From assembly GCF_013389595.1 (NCBI RefSeq), contig NZ_CP058306.1, positions 1,178,001 through 1,242,000 of the forward strand: 64,000 bases of DNA, given 5' to 3'. Under the pieces are notes generated by a model that was not told the origin of the DNA, did not search any database, and saw only the letters and a list, made by a program, of their open reading frames with translations. The DNA is from Flavobacterium sp. I3-2 (GTDB lineage: Bacteria; Bacteroidota; Bacteroidia; Flavobacteriales; Flavobacteriaceae). A program made the position numbers and the translations under genes. This document shows positions 45,295 to 55,472 of this stretch, in pieces (positions within the stretch are counted from its first letter, which is position 1; each line of letters begins with the position of its first letter).

Positions 45295-47646
45295 ATGAAA
45301 AAAGTTAATAAAAACGAGAATAAAACAGATAACAAAAAATATTTAAAGCTTTTCTGGAAATTATTTGCAGGAGGAATTTCTTCTATAGTTTTATTCTTTT
45401 TACTAATCAATTGGGGAGTTTTTGGTTCGATGCCAACTTTCGATGAATTAGAAAATCCGTTGTCAAGTGTCGCTACAGAAATTATCTCTGCCGACGGAAA
45501 AACAATCGGAAAATTTTATTTAGAAAATCGTGTTCCTGTTAAGTATTCAGACTTGCCGCAACATCTTGTTGATGCATTAATCGCAACAGAAGACGAGCGT
45601 TTTCGTTCACATTCGGGTATCGATGGACGAGGTACTTTGCGCGCTATTAGTGGATTGGGAACCAGTGGAGGCGCAAGTACCATTACACAACAGCTAGCAA
45701 AAAACTTATTTCACGGAAGTTCTGGATCAAAGAATATTGTTCTTCGTGGGATTCAAAAATTTAAAGAGTGGATTATTGCAGTTAAATTAGAACGTCAATA
45801 TACTAAAGACGAAATTTTAGCTTATTATTTAAATACTGTAGATTTCGTAAGTAATGCTTATGGAATTAGATCGGCATCAAATATATATTTTAACAAAGAA
45901 CCTAAAGATTTAACTGTTGAAGAAAGTGCGGTTTTAGTTGGGATGTTACAAGCGCCATCTAAATTTAATCCACGATTCAATCCTGAACGTTCTCAAGCAA
46001 GACGTAATATTGTTTTACATCAAATGGAAAGAAATGGGTATTTAACTGAAGCAGAGAAGTTAAAATACCAAGCAATGCCAATCGTTATTGACTATACTCC
46101 AGATACGCATACCGAAGGAGTTGGGACTTATTTTAGAGAATATCTTCGTGATTATATGCGCAAATGGGTTAAAGAAAATCCTAAAAAAGATGGTTCTACC
46201 TATGATATTTATAGAGATGGTTTACGTATTTATACAACAATAGATTCTCGCATGCAAAATTATGCTGAAGAAGCAGTCCAAGAACATTTGAGTAATCTTC
46301 AAAAAGAATTTTTTAAACAACAAAAAGGAAATAACAACGCACCTTTTATTCAATTATCAAAAGTTGAATCAGAAAAAATAATCAATCGCGCGATGCGTAA
46401 TTCTGAACGTTGGAAACAAATGGCTAACGAAGGAAAAACAGAAGAAGATATAATCAAATCTTTTGATGTTAAAACCAAAATGGAAGTCTTTACTTGGAAA
46501 GGCGCAAAAGATACTTTAATGACTCCAAGAGATTCGATTATTTATTATAAGCATTTCCTTCAAACCGGAATGATGTCAATGGATCCAATTAACGGGGATA
46601 TTAAAGCATGGGTTGGAGGTATAGATTATAAGTATTTCCAGTATGACCATGTCGGACAAGGTGCAAGACAAGTTGGTTCAACCTTCAAACCTTTTGTTTA
46701 TGCAACTGCTATTGAACAATTAGGAATGTCTCCATGTGATTCGATTTACGATTCGCAATTTACCATGCCAAAAGGACGTTATGGAATCGCTAAAGATTGG
46801 ACACCAAAAAATTCAGGTGGTAAATATTACGGATTAGTTAATTTAAAATATGCTTTAGCGCAATCATTAAATACGGTAACCGCGAAATTAATGGATCGCG
46901 TTGGACCAAAAGCAGTAATTGATTTGACAAGAGAATTGGGAGTTAAAGGCGATATTCCTGCTTCTCCTGCAATCGCTTTAGGTGCTGTAGAGATTACAGT
47001 TAGCGATATGGTTGCAGCTTACAGTACATTTGCAAATCATGGAGTTTATGTAAAACCAAGATTCGTAAATAAAATAACAGATAAAAATGGCGTTGTTTTA
47101 TTTGAATCTCATCCTGAAACCAAAGATGTTATGAGTAAAGATATTGCTTATGCAATTATTAAACTTTTAGAAGGCGTAACTGAAGGTGGTTCTGGAGGAA
47201 GATTGCGTTACACAGGATCTGGTGGTGCAGGTTATCACGTTATGACAGGTTATCCATACGGATTTACAAATCCAATTGCTGGAAAAACAGGAACAACACA
47301 AAATAATAGTGACGGTTGGTTTATTGGGATGGTACCAAATTTAGCTACCGGTGTTTGGGTAGGAAATGAAGACCGTTCGGCGCATTTTAAATCTACAGCT
47401 TATGGACAAGGTGCAACGATGGCATTACCTATTTGGGCTATTTATATGAGAAAATGTTATAATGATAAAACATTGCATGTTTCTAAAGAAGCATTTGAAA
47501 GACCAGCTAATATGAGCGTTAATGTAGATTGTTGGAAGAGAACAGCTACAGTTATCGATTCTCTAGGAGGTGCTTCTCCAAGAATGTCTAAAAAAGATTC
47601 TTTAGCTGCACCCAAACAAAGCGTAGTTGATGAGTTTGATTTTTAA
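45295..47646 (+). CDS. Penicillin-binding protein 1A (bifunctional transglycosylase/transpeptidase)
   Basis: 783 residues. One N-terminal membrane anchor (ISSIVLFFLLINWGVFG). GT51 transglycosylase: LIATEDERFRSHSGID (catalytic Glu), GASTITQQLAKNLF, RKFKEWIIAVKLERQYTKDEILAYYLN. Transpeptidase: SxxK as STFKP near residue 461, SLN in LAQSLNTVTAK, and KTGT near 663. It polymerises and cross-links peptidoglycan at the periplasmic face. Third gene of the ricT-gldH-PBP1A operon. Confidence 0.95.
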   Translation: MKKVNKNENKTDNKKYLKLFWKLFAGGISSIVLFFLLINWGVFGSMPTFDELENPLSSVATEIISADGKTIGKFYLENRVPVKYSDLPQHLVDALIATEDERFRSHSGIDGRGTLRAISGLGTSGGASTITQQLAKNLFHGSSGSKNIVLRGIQKFKEWIIAVKLERQYTKDEILAYYLNTVDFVSNAYGIRSASNIYFNKEPKDLTVEESAVLVGMLQAPSKFNPRFNPERSQARRNIVLHQMERNGYLTEAEKLKYQAMPIVIDYTPDTHTEGVGTYFREYLRDYMRKWVKENPKKDGSTYDIYRDGLRIYTTIDSRMQNYAEEAVQEHLSNLQKEFFKQQKGNNNAPFIQLSKVESEKIINRAMRNSERWKQMANEGKTEEDIIKSFDVKTKMEVFTWKGAKDTLMTPRDSIIYYKHFLQTGMMSMDPINGDIKAWVGGIDYKYFQYDHVGQGARQVGSTFKPFVYATAIEQLGMSPCDSIYDSQFTMPKGRYGIAKDWTPKNSGGKYYGLVNLKYALAQSLNTVTAKLMDRVGPKAVIDLTRELGVKGDIPASPAIALGAVEITVSDMVAAYSTFANHGVYVKPRFVNKITDKNGVVLFESHPETKDVMSKDIAYAIIKLLEGVTEGGSGGRLRYTGSGGAGYHVMTGYPYGFTNPIAGKTGTTQNNSDGWFIGMVPNLATGVWVGNEDRSAHFKSTAYGQGATMALPIWAIYMRKCYNDKTLHVSKEAFERPANMSVNVDCWKRTATVIDSLGGASPRMSKKDSLAAPKQSVVDEFDF

Positions 47647-47712
47647 GATTGAATACCTAAATTATATTTTATAATTCCAATTTTAAAACCAAATACAAGT
47701 AATATTTTAAAG

Positions 47713-47744
47713 CGACCTTTTTTTAAAAAGGTCGTTTTTTTTTT
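47713..47744 (+). terminator. Rho-independent terminator of the ricT-gldH-PBP1A operon
   Basis: CGACCTTTTT (47,713-47,722) / AAAAAGGTCG (47,725-47,734) with a 10-T run after it. Confidence 0.9.
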
Positions 47745-47777
47745 ATATTTTTATTGCCATTAACTTAAACTATTATT

Positions 47778-48476
47778 ATGATTAATAAAAAGGTAACTAA
47801 CGCACAAGAAGCATTGTTTGATGTGAAAGACAATCAAACAATTATGTTGGGTGGATTTGGTTTATGCGGAATTCCAGAAAATGCTATTGCCGAATTAGTT
47901 CGTAAAAATATTACAGGTTTAACTTGTATTTCTAACAACGCAGGAGTTGATGATTTTGGATTGGGATTATTACTTCAAAAACGTCAAATCAAAAAAATGA
48001 TTTCTTCATACGTTGGTGAAAATGCCGAATTCGAACGTCAAATGTTAAGTGGTGAGTTAGAGGTTGAATTGACTCCTCAAGGAACTTTGGCAGAAAAATG
48101 TCGTGCAGCTCAAGCAGGTATTCCTGCATTTTTTACTCCTGCTGGCTACGGAACTGAAGTTGCTGAAGGTAAAGAAACGCGTGAGTATAACAATAAAATG
48201 TATGTTTTAGAAGAAGCGTACAAAGCAGATTTCGCAATCGTAAAAGCTTGGAAAGGTGACGAAGCCGGAAATTTAATTTTCAAAGGTACAGCTCGTAACT
48301 TTAATTCTTGTATGGCCGGAGCTGGTAAAATTACCATTGCTGAGGTTGAAGAATTAGTGCCGGCTGGAACTTTAGATCCAAACGAAATTCATATTCCAGG
48401 GATTTTTGTTAAACGTATTTTCCAAGGCGAGAAATACGAAAAAAGAATTGAACAACGAACTGTTAGAACAAGATAA
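47778..48476 (+). CDS. scoA: 3-oxoacid CoA-transferase subunit A
   Basis: 232 residues. Family motifs: [17 protein letters not shown] (CoA-transferase signature 1 region), [51 protein letters not shown], and [18 protein letters not shown] ([24 protein letters not shown]). It moves CoA from succinyl-CoA to acetoacetate (or a related 3-oxoacid) with the B subunit. The B gene follows 2 bases after its stop. Confidence 0.93.
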   Translation: MINKKVTNAQEALFDVKDNQTIMLGGFGLCGIPENAIAELVRKNITGLTCISNNAGVDDFGLGLLLQKRQIKKMISSYVGENAEFERQMLSGELEVELTPQGTLAEKCRAAQAGIPAFFTPAGYGTEVAEGKETREYNNKMYVLEEAYKADFAIVKAWKGDEAGNLIFKGTARNFNSCMAGAGKITIAEVEELVPAGTLDPNEIHIPGIFVKRIFQGEKYEKRIEQRTVRTR

Positions 48477-48478
48477 AT

Positions 48479-49135
48479 ATGGCTTTAGATAAAATAGGAA
48501 TTGCAAAACGTATTGCAAAAGAATTGCAAGATGGTTTTTATGTAAACTTAGGAATTGGTATTCCAACTTTAGTTGCTAATTATGTTCCTGACGGAATGAA
48601 CGTTGAATTTCAAAGTGAAAATGGTGTACTTGGTATGGGACCATTTCCTTTTGAAGGTGAAGAAGATGCTGACTTAATCAATGCAGGAAAACAAACCATT
48701 ACAACGATGCCAGGAGCTTCTTTCTTTGATTCTGCAATGAGTTTTGGTATGATTCGTTCACAACATGTAGATTTAACTATTTTGGGAGCCATGGAAGTTT
48801 CTGAAAACGGAGATATTGCCAATTGGAAAATCCCTGGTAAAATGGTTAAAGGAATGGGAGGAGCAATGGATTTGGTTGCATCGGCAGAAAATATTATTGT
48901 TGCCATGATGCACGTGAATAAAGCTGGCGAATCTAAAATATTAAAAAAATGTACCTTGCCTTTGACAGGTGTTGGATGTGTTAAAAAAGTAGTTACAGAA
49001 TTAGCTGTTTTAGAAGTAACTCCAAAAGGATTTAAACTTTTAGAAACGGCTCCAGGTGTTACTGTAGAAGATGTGATTGCTGCTACAGAAGCTGATTTGA
49101 TTATTGAAGGAACTATTCCTGAAATGACTTTTTAA
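48479..49135 (+). CDS. scoB: 3-oxoacid CoA-transferase subunit B
   Basis: 218 residues. Contains [16 protein letters not shown] and the catalytic signature [14 protein letters not shown], whose Glu forms the thioester with Co[24 protein letters not shown] and [22 protein letters not shown] follow. It pairs with the adjacent A subunit. The role is ketone-body or branched-chain oxoacid use. The AI-2E family gene starts 22 bases later and may be co-transcribed. Confidence 0.94.
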   Translation: MALDKIGIAKRIAKELQDGFYVNLGIGIPTLVANYVPDGMNVEFQSENGVLGMGPFPFEGEEDADLINAGKQTITTMPGASFFDSAMSFGMIRSQHVDLTILGAMEVSENGDIANWKIPGKMVKGMGGAMDLVASAENIIVAMMHVNKAGESKILKKCTLPLTGVGCVKKVVTELAVLEVTPKGFKLLETAPGVTVEDVIAATEADLIIEGTIPEMTF

Positions 49136-49157
49136 ATAAAAATTAATCTGAACAAAT

Positions 49158-50402
49158 ATGAACAACGAAGAAGAAATCAGAGATAGATTATTACAACAAG
49201 AAGCTGAGGAACTTGAAATTCCTATCAAAAGTCAAACGGTTCCTTTTGTAGTTAAACTAGCTTGTGTTTTAGTTAGTTTAGTTACAATTGTTTACGTTGC
49301 GGTAATTGGCGAAAGTATTTTAATCCCCTTATTTATCGGATTTCTTGTAGCTATGTTGTTGGTTCCACTTTCTGATTTTATGGAAAAAAAACTGAAGTTT
49401 TCTAGATTGATTACTTCGTTCATTTCGCCCATATTATTTTCATTATTTGTTTTAGGAATTGTTTTCTTTATTGGAAAGCAAGTAGTTGGGTTTGCTAGTG
49501 ATGTTCCAGAGTTTGAACATAAAGCACAAGTTTTATTTGACCAAGGTGCCGATTTCATAAGCGAGAAATTTGGAATTACAAAACAAGCGCAACTCGAATA
49601 TATTAATAAAGAAGCAATTGCAGCTTTACAAAGAAATTCTAAGATTTTAGGCGATATAATTATTTCGTTTACATCTATGATTGCTTCTGCAGCATTTGTT
49701 TTTTTATACATATTTTTCTTTTTATTATATAGAAGGCATTTTGTAAAATTTATGGTTTGGTGTTTCAGACCTGAACATCAAAATCAAGTTCGCGAAACAG
49801 TTTGTTCCGTTCAGAGTATTATCAAACAATATATTTTTGGCTTATTAATTCAGATGACTTTCATAGCAACTGCATTGATTATAGCTTTTTCAATTATCGG
49901 AGTAAAATATGCGATTCTGTTTGCTGTTCTGTGTGCTGTATTGAATTTGATACCTTATGTTGGGATTTTTTCTGCTACTGTTTTTGCAGCCATGGTAACT
50001 TTAGCAACAGGAGAACCGAGTGACATATTGTGGTTATTCTTATCAGTTATTGTTGTTAATTCAATCGATAATAATGTAGTAACTCCAAAAGTAATTGGAT
50101 CAAAAGTCTCCTTGAATGCTTTTGTCGTTTTCTTTGGAATTATAGTTGCTGAAAGTTTATGGGGTGTTGCTGGAATGTTTATTGCAATTCCGATATTAGC
50201 TATTTCAAAGGTAGTTTTTGATGCAGTTTTAGATTTGAGGCCATTTGGTTTCTTGTTAGGTGAAGATGATCAATTAACCCCAATTTTCGATAAGTATTAT
50301 AAAAAAATTACAACTTCTAAGGATGTCGAAAATTCAACAATCGAAAATATAAATAACGAAGTTATTGATTCTAATCAGAAAGATTCAGAAAGCACAAAAT
50401 AA
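49158..50402 (+). CDS. AI-2E family transporter (PerM/TqsA type)
   Basis: 414 residues with about eight hydrophobic helices. A first pair lies after an acidic N-terminus (residues 1-25). A central amphipathic or helical region has KAQVLFDQGADFISEKFGITKQAQL. Paired helices carry the family motifs GLLIQMTFIATALIIAFSIIGVKYAILFAVLCAVLNLIPYVG and NSIDNNVVTPKVIGSKVSLNAF. The family covers autoinducer-2 exporters and cation antiporters; the substrate here cannot be assigned. A C-terminal Asn/Ser/Glu-rich tail ends it. Confidence 0.88.
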   Translation: MNNEEEIRDRLLQQEAEELEIPIKSQTVPFVVKLACVLVSLVTIVYVAVIGESILIPLFIGFLVAMLLVPLSDFMEKKLKFSRLITSFISPILFSLFVLGIVFFIGKQVVGFASDVPEFEHKAQVLFDQGADFISEKFGITKQAQLEYINKEAIAALQRNSKILGDIIISFTSMIASAAFVFLYIFFFLLYRRHFVKFMVWCFRPEHQNQVRETVCSVQSIIKQYIFGLLIQMTFIATALIIAFSIIGVKYAILFAVLCAVLNLIPYVGIFSATVFAAMVTLATGEPSDILWLFLSVIVVNSIDNNVVTPKVIGSKVSLNAFVVFFGIIVAESLWGVAGMFIAIPILAISKVVFDAVLDLRPFGFLLGEDDQLTPIFDKYYKKITTSKDVENSTIENINNEVIDSNQKDSESTK

Positions 50403-50408
50403 ATAGTA

Positions 50409-50440
50409 AGCATCTCAACATCATGAGGTGCTTTTTTTAT
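50409..50440 (+). terminator. Rho-independent terminator
   Basis: AGCATCTCA (50,409-50,417) / TGAGGTGCT (50,424-50,432) with one G-T pair, then a T run. Confidence 0.8.
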
Positions 50441-50473
50441 GCTTTATTTTAACCTAAATGTTAAATATAATTT

Positions 50474-50481
50474 TATATTTG
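50474..50481 (+). promoter_or_regulatory. Probable promoter for yiaA-like gene
   Basis: TATATTTG matches TAnnTTTG, 13 bases before the ATG, a very short leader. Confidence 0.45.
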
Positions 50482-50494
50482 AATAAAAAAATAT

Positions 50495-50884
50495 ATGAAA
50501 AATCAAAAAACATCAACGGCTTTTGTGGCTGCTTCTTGGATTGCACTTCTTGCTGGCGTAATTGGTTTTATTGTTGGATTAGCTCGTGCTGAAATGTTAC
50601 TTAATGAAAAAGGTTATTATTTCACGATTCTACTTTACGGTTTATTTGCAGTAGTTTCATTACAAAAGGCTGTTAGAGATAGACAAGAAAATATTCCTGT
50701 AACGGATATCTATTACGGAATTTGTTGGTTTGGAACATTGTCATCAATTACCTTGTTAATAATTGGATTGGTAAATGCGATTATTCTACCAAGTGAAAAA
50801 GGATTTTATGCATTTGCTTTTTTATTAGCACTTTTCGGAGCAATTTCAGTACAGAAAAATACTCGAGATAATTTATCTGCTTAA
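50495..50884 (+). CDS. YiaA/YiaB-family inner membrane protein
   Basis: 129 residues with four hydrophobic helices in two tandem pairs. Each pair contains the repeat 'G....a.......EKGyY/F....L......vs.QK..RD' (LLNEKGYYFTILLYGLFAVVSLQKAVRD and LPSEKGFYAFAFLLALFGAISVQKNTRD). This internal duplication is the YiaAB two-helix domain. Inner membrane, function unknown. Single gene with its own terminator. Confidence 0.9.
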   Translation: MKNQKTSTAFVAASWIALLAGVIGFIVGLARAEMLLNEKGYYFTILLYGLFAVVSLQKAVRDRQENIPVTDIYYGICWFGTLSSITLLIIGLVNAIILPSEKGFYAFAFLLALFGAISVQKNTRDNLSA

Positions 50885-50887
50885 AAC

Positions 50888-50917
50888 AAAAGCGTTCGAA
50901 ATCAATCGAACGCTTTT
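50888..50917. terminator. Bidirectional terminator (repeat copy 2)
   Basis: AAAAGCGTTCGA / TCGAACGCTTTT stem with AATCAA loop between convergent genes. Bases 50,893-50,912 are the reverse complement of the core of the terminator at 5590-5617, loop included. Confidence 0.88.
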
Positions 50918-50918
50918 T

Positions 50919-51362
50919 TTATTCTATAAAATCTCTGATGTAAGCCTGAATTGGAATTCGGAATTCTTGCTTAAAAACGATTCCATCTTTTGTAGCTGGT
51001 TTCCATTTTGTTGAACCAATCACACGAATGGTCTCTTTATAAAACGTATTTTCTGCTGTTGTATTTACGGGTTTAAAATCAACAGGTCTTCCTTCTTCAT
51101 TTATTGAGAATTCAACATAAATTGTCATAATATCTCTATTCTTAAACTCATCAGTTACATCGGTTTTCTTTAAATTATTGTAATTAAAATTTGTCGAAAC
51201 ATAATTGTAAAAATTATTAATTCCACCTTTGTAACTCGCATCAACAATCACAGGAATTGGAATAATCGAATCCTGAACAATTAACTTTTGAACATCTGTA
51301 ACCTGAGAATACCCCAATTTACACAAGCAAATAAAGATTATTAAGCATATTGATTTTCTCAT
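50919..51362 (-). CDS. TonB C-terminal-like secreted protein
   Basis: 147 residues. Signal peptide (ICLIIFICLCKLGYSQ). The TonB_C-like fold is seen in YVEFSINEEGRPVDFKP, then ETIRVIGSTKWKPATKDGIVFKQEFRIPIQAYI. There is no membrane anchor or Pro-rich linker, so this is a stand-alone periplasmic TonB-like domain, not a full energy transducer. Its ATG overlaps the mfd stop (ATGA). Confidence 0.8.
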   Translation of the reverse strand: MRKSICLIIFICLCKLGYSQVTDVQKLIVQDSIIPIPVIVDASYKGGINNFYNYVSTNFNYNNLKKTDVTDEFKNRDIMTIYVEFSINEEGRPVDFKPVNTTAENTFYKETIRVIGSTKWKPATKDGIVFKQEFRIPIQAYIRDFIE

Positions 51363-54300
51363 AACTCATTTAGTTTTTGCATATATTCTAACGCTTTGCT
51401 AATGCTTTTTACGTTTTCAAAAGTAAGAAGTAAACGCAATCCATTCTTGGTTTGTTTCTCTTTCAATTTACAAACATTTCCGTAAGATTGTACAAACAAA
51501 AGTACTTTTCTAAATCGGTTGGATTGATAAAAATCCGATTGTTGGTCGGCAATAAAATAACCAATCATTTTTCCTTGTTTCAATAAAAGCTTTTCGATAC
51601 CAGCATTTGTTGCAATCCATTTGATGCGAACACTATCTAATAATGCTTTTGCTTGACGCGGAAGTGGTCCAAAACGGTCGATTAATTGCTTTTCGAATTC
51701 GATTAACTTTTCTTCTGTTTTGATTAAGTTTAATTCGTTATATAAACTTAAACGTTCCGAAACATTGTTGATGTATTCATCTGGAAAAAGAATCTCAAAA
51801 TCAGATTCGATAACAATATCTTTAACATACACTTTGTTTTCGATGTTGTTATCTTCTTCATATAAATCTTTAAACTCGTTTTCTTTCAATTCTTCAATGG
51901 CTTCGTTCATGATTTTCTGATACGTATCAAAACCAATATCATTAATAAAACCACTTTGTTCACCACCTAATAAATCTCCAGCACCACGAATTTCTAAATC
52001 TTTCATAGCGATGTTTAATCCGCTTCCTAAATCGCTAAATTGTTCTAAAGCTTGAATACGTTTTCGCGCATCTTCAGTCATTGACGAATACGGCGGACAA
52101 ATGAAATAACAGAATGCTTTTTTATTGCTTCTTCCAACACGACCACGCATCTGATGTAAATCGGATAATCCGAAATTATTAGCGTTATTTACAAAAATGG
52201 TATTTGCATTTGGTACATCTAATCCACTTTCGATAATCGTAGTTGCAACCAAAACATCAAATTCGCCATCCATAAAAGCTAGAAGTAATTCTTCTAATTT
52301 TTTACCTTCTAATTGTCCGTGTCCAACTCCGACTTTTGCATTCGGTACCAAACGTTGAATCATTCCGGCAACTTCCTTGATGTTTTCAATTCGATTGTTG
52401 ATAAAATAAACCTGTCCGCCACGTTCAATTTCATACGAAATCGCATCACGAATAATTTCTTCATTAAATCCAACCACATTGGTTTCAATCGGATAACGAT
52501 TTGGCGGCGGCGTTGTAATAACTGATAAATCTCGAGCAGCCATTAACGAGAATTGTAGCGTTCTCGGAATTGGCGTTGCTGTTAATGTTAAGGTATCAAT
52601 ATTTTGAGCAATGGTTTTTAATTTATCTTTAACAGCAACTCCAAACTTTTGTTCTTCGTCAATAATCAAAAGTCCTAAATCTTTAAAAACAACATTTTTA
52701 TTCACCAATTGATGTGTTCCAATAACAATGTCAACTTTACCTTCGGCAAGTTCTTTTAAAGTTTCCGCTTTTTGTTTTGCTGTTTTAAAACGATTCATAT
52801 AAGCCACTTTAACGGGCATGTTTTCTAATCGTTCGCTAAATGTTTTATAATGTTGAAACGCCAAAATAGTTGTAGGAACCAAAACAGCAACTTGTTTACC
52901 GTTATCAACAGCCTTAAATGCTGCACGAATCGCAACTTCTGTTTTACCGAAACCAACATCACCACAAACCAATCGGTCCATTGGACGGTCGCTTTCCATA
53001 TCGGTTTTAACGTCAAGCGTTGATTTCATTTGGTCTGGCGTATCTTCATAGATGAACGAACTTTCTAATTCGGCCTGAAGATAACTATCCGGAGCGCAAG
53101 CAAATCCTTTTTCTAAACGACGTTTTGCATACAACTGAATCAAGTTAAATGCAATGTGTTTAACTCGTGCTTTGGTTTTTTGTTTTAAAGCTTTCCAAGC
53201 GTTTGAACCAAGCTTATATATTTTAGGAGGCGAACCTTCTTTTCCGTTGAATTTTGATATTTTATGTAACGAGTGAATACTTACATAAACAATATCGTTA
53301 TCGGCATAAACCAATTTTATAGCTTCTTGCGTTTTTCCTTCGACTTGGATTTTTTGTAAACCACCAAATTTTCCAATGCCGTGGTCGATATGCGTAACAT
53401 AATCACCAACGGTTAAAGAAGTCAATTCTTTTAGCGTGATGTTTTGTTTTTTGCTTTGGCTGTTTTTGATACTGAATTTATGATAACGTTCAAAAATTTG
53501 ATGGTCGGTATAACAAACCATTTGATTTTCTTCGTCGATAAATCCTTCGTAAAGCGGATTTACAATAACTTCGAATTGCGCAACATGTTGTTCGTTTTCG
53601 TTTCTAAACGATTTAAAAATTTCTTTTAAACGTTTAGCTTGCGATTCGTTCGAACAAAAAATATAATTCTTATAACCGTTAAAGCTATTTTCGTTTAAGT
53701 TGTTAATCAACAAATCGAATTGTTTATTAAACGAAGGTTGTGGTTTGAAGAAAAATGGAACTTCAAATTTGGTGTCAAATAAACGGGAATCTGAAAATTC
53801 TACAATCGAAAAAATTTCAGCTTGACTGATAAAATCTTTTCCATTCAAGAACATTTGTTTCGGTTCTAAATGGCTCACACCTTTATTTAATTTTGAAAAG
53901 GCGCTTTCTGCTTTTTCAAAAAGTAAGTTCAATTTCTCGTTTAAAACCGTTGCATCTTGAATGAAAAGAATGGTTTTTTCGCCGATATAATTTAAGAACG
54001 ATTCGCGATTTTCTTGATGAAATTTATTTTCGATATTTGGAACAATCGTAATTTTCTTTTTTGTTTCTAACGAAAGTTGCGTTTCTACATCGAACGTTCG
54101 AATGCTATCAATCTCATTTCCGAAAAATTCAATTCGATACGGATTGTCATTCGAAAACGAAAAGACATCAATAATTCCACCACGAACCGAAAATTCACCT
54201 GGTTCTGCAACAAAATCGACACGTTTAAAATTATATTCAAACAAAACTTCGTTAACAAAATCAATTTGAATTTGGTCGTTCAACGCAATTTTCAAGGTGT

Positions 54301-54712
54301 TTTTGTCTAATTCTTTTCGGGTAACAACTTTCTCAAAAAGAGCATCGGGATACGAAACAATAATGGAAGGTTTTTTACGCGAATTGATTCGATTTAAAAC
54401 TTCGGCACGCATAAGAATATTTGCATTATCAGTTTCTTCGATTTGATATGGACGTTTGTATGATCCTGGATAAAATAAAACATCGTCTTTATTTATCAAG
54501 GTTTCCAAATCGTTTAAATAATAAGCAGCTTCTTCTTTGTCTTTAAAAATTAATAGAAAAGGATGTTCACTTTCTTGAAACAAGGAAGCGATTTGAAAAG
54601 AAGTTGCCGACCCAATAAAACCCTTTGCATAAATTTTTGCGCCTTTGTTTTGTAAAAGCGATTGTAATTTTTTGGTTTTTTCGAAATCGTTATATAATTT
54701 TTTGATATTCAT
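51359..54712 (-). CDS. mfd: Transcription-repair coupling factor
   Basis: 1117 residues, the normal Mfd size. UvrB-like region (FRVDFVAEPGEFSVRGGIIDVFS-like). RNA-polymerase-interaction domain (LTVGDYVTHIDHGIGKFGGL). Translocase with Walker A GDVGFGKTE near 585, DEEQ near 688, and TLTATPIPRTLQFSL. TRG motif region with IIESGLDVPNANTIFVNNANNFGLSDLHQMRGRVGR, then the TRCF C-terminal domain. It removes stalled RNA polymerase and recruits UvrA. Middle gene of a three-gene operon: 8 bases after the lipoprotein gene, 4-base overlap with the TonB-like gene. Confidence 0.97.
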   Translation of the reverse strand: MNIKKLYNDFEKTKKLQSLLQNKGAKIYAKGFIGSATSFQIASLFQESEHPFLLIFKDKEEAAYYLNDLETLINKDDVLFYPGSYKRPYQIEETDNANILMRAEVLNRINSRKKPSIIVSYPDALFEKVVTRKELDKNTLKIALNDQIQIDFVNEVLFEYNFKRVDFVAEPGEFSVRGGIIDVFSFSNDNPYRIEFFGNEIDSIRTFDVETQLSLETKKKITIVPNIENKFHQENRESFLNYIGEKTILFIQDATVLNEKLNLLFEKAESAFSKLNKGVSHLEPKQMFLNGKDFISQAEIFSIVEFSDSRLFDTKFEVPFFFKPQPSFNKQFDLLINNLNENSFNGYKNYIFCSNESQAKRLKEIFKSFRNENEQHVAQFEVIVNPLYEGFIDEENQMVCYTDHQIFERYHKFSIKNSQSKKQNITLKELTSLTVGDYVTHIDHGIGKFGGLQKIQVEGKTQEAIKLVYADNDIVYVSIHSLHKISKFNGKEGSPPKIYKLGSNAWKALKQKTKARVKHIAFNLIQLYAKRRLEKGFACAPDSYLQAELESSFIYEDTPDQMKSTLDVKTDMESDRPMDRLVCGDVGFGKTEVAIRAAFKAVDNGKQVAVLVPTTILAFQHYKTFSERLENMPVKVAYMNRFKTAKQKAETLKELAEGKVDIVIGTHQLVNKNVVFKDLGLLIIDEEQKFGVAVKDKLKTIAQNIDTLTLTATPIPRTLQFSLMAARDLSVITTPPPNRYPIETNVVGFNEEIIRDAISYEIERGGQVYFINNRIENIKEVAGMIQRLVPNAKVGVGHGQLEGKKLEELLLAFMDGEFDVLVATTIIESGLDVPNANTIFVNNANNFGLSDLHQMRGRVGRSNKKAFCYFICPPYSSMTEDARKRIQALEQFSDLGSGLNIAMKDLEIRGAGDLLGGEQSGFINDIGFDTYQKIMNEAIEELKENEFKDLYEEDNNIENKVYVKDIVIESDFEILFPDEYINNVSERLSLYNELNLIKTEEKLIEFEKQLIDRFGPLPRQAKALLDSVRIKWIATNAGIEKLLLKQGKMIGYFIADQQSDFYQSNRFRKVLLFVQSYGNVCKLKEKQTKNGLRLLLTFENVKSISKALEYMQKLNEL

Positions 54713-54720
54713 TTTTTGAT

Positions 54721-55305
54721 TTATTCTTTTGGAATTGCATCTAATGTTGCACGTTTTATCGTATCTAAACTTTGAATCATATCTTGCTCACCAACTTCCA
54801 TCGGAATTGCTTTTCTGACCAAAATCTCATCAAACTGATTGGCTATCGATTGGTAGTTTTTATTGATTTTTGCAAACAACTCTTTTACTTCTTTTGCAGG
54901 AATCAAATCCAATTCCAATAACATTTCCAAAGAATTAATATTGGTATTTAAAAGATCTATTCTACTCTTAACATCAGGTTTGTTATAAACTTCAGGAATG
55001 TTATTCTGCATTTCTGAAGCTAATTTAGAAAGTCTTTGTGCTTTTTTATGAAATGCACTTAGCGATGTAACCGGTTTTATTCGATATTCTTTTTCGAAAT
55101 CGTTCCATTCTTTCCAGTTTACTAAATGATTCTGAACATTTTGATTGATTTTTGGAATTTGAATTATCCATTGATCATCGATAGTTTTGAAAATCGAATC
55201 TCGTTTTTTATCAAGAATTTTTTGTTGTTCTTCGGCAGTTATTCCCTTTTCTTCACATGAAGAAAAAAGTAACAAACCGATAATTGCTAAATAAATGTAT
55301 TTCAT
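54721..55305 (-). CDS. Lipoprotein of unknown function, helix-rich
   Basis: The ATG at 55,305 gives 194 residues with a lipoprotein signal (MKYIYLAIIGLLLFSSC); a reading from 55,329 adds eight residues before it. The mature part is almost all helical with coiled-coil character (AEEQQKILDKKRDSIFKTIDD, LNTNINSLEMLLELDLIPAKEVKELFAKIN). No named family recognised. It is the first gene of the operon with mfd; the genes are 8 bases apart. Confidence 0.7.
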   Translation of the reverse strand: MKYIYLAIIGLLLFSSCEEKGITAEEQQKILDKKRDSIFKTIDDQWIIQIPKINQNVQNHLVNWKEWNDFEKEYRIKPVTSLSAFHKKAQRLSKLASEMQNNIPEVYNKPDVKSRIDLLNTNINSLEMLLELDLIPAKEVKELFAKINKNYQSIANQFDEILVRKAIPMEVGEQDMIQSLDTIKRATLDAIPKE

Positions 55306-55326
55306 AAAGATAATTCGTTGAGAGAA

Positions 55327-55334
55327 CAAATTTA
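55327..55334 (-). promoter_or_regulatory. Probable promoter for the lipoprotein-mfd operon
   Basis: TAAATTTG on the minus strand matches TAnnTTTG, 21 bases upstream of the chosen ATG. It lies inside the longer alternative start, which supports the shorter start. Confidence 0.5.
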
Positions 55335-55472
55335 CAAATGAAATTTAGATATTAAATAATTTAAGGAATGAGAATAATGTTTTTTATGAATTAATTCGTT
55401 TTAAAGTGTCCTTGCGATATGAATTTTATCTGAATATTCGTAACTTAGCTTATATTTAAAAACAATTGTAAG

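Noticed and set aside
49292..49711. 139-codon minus-strand frame
   Set aside because: Antisense to the well-supported AI-2E family transporter gene.
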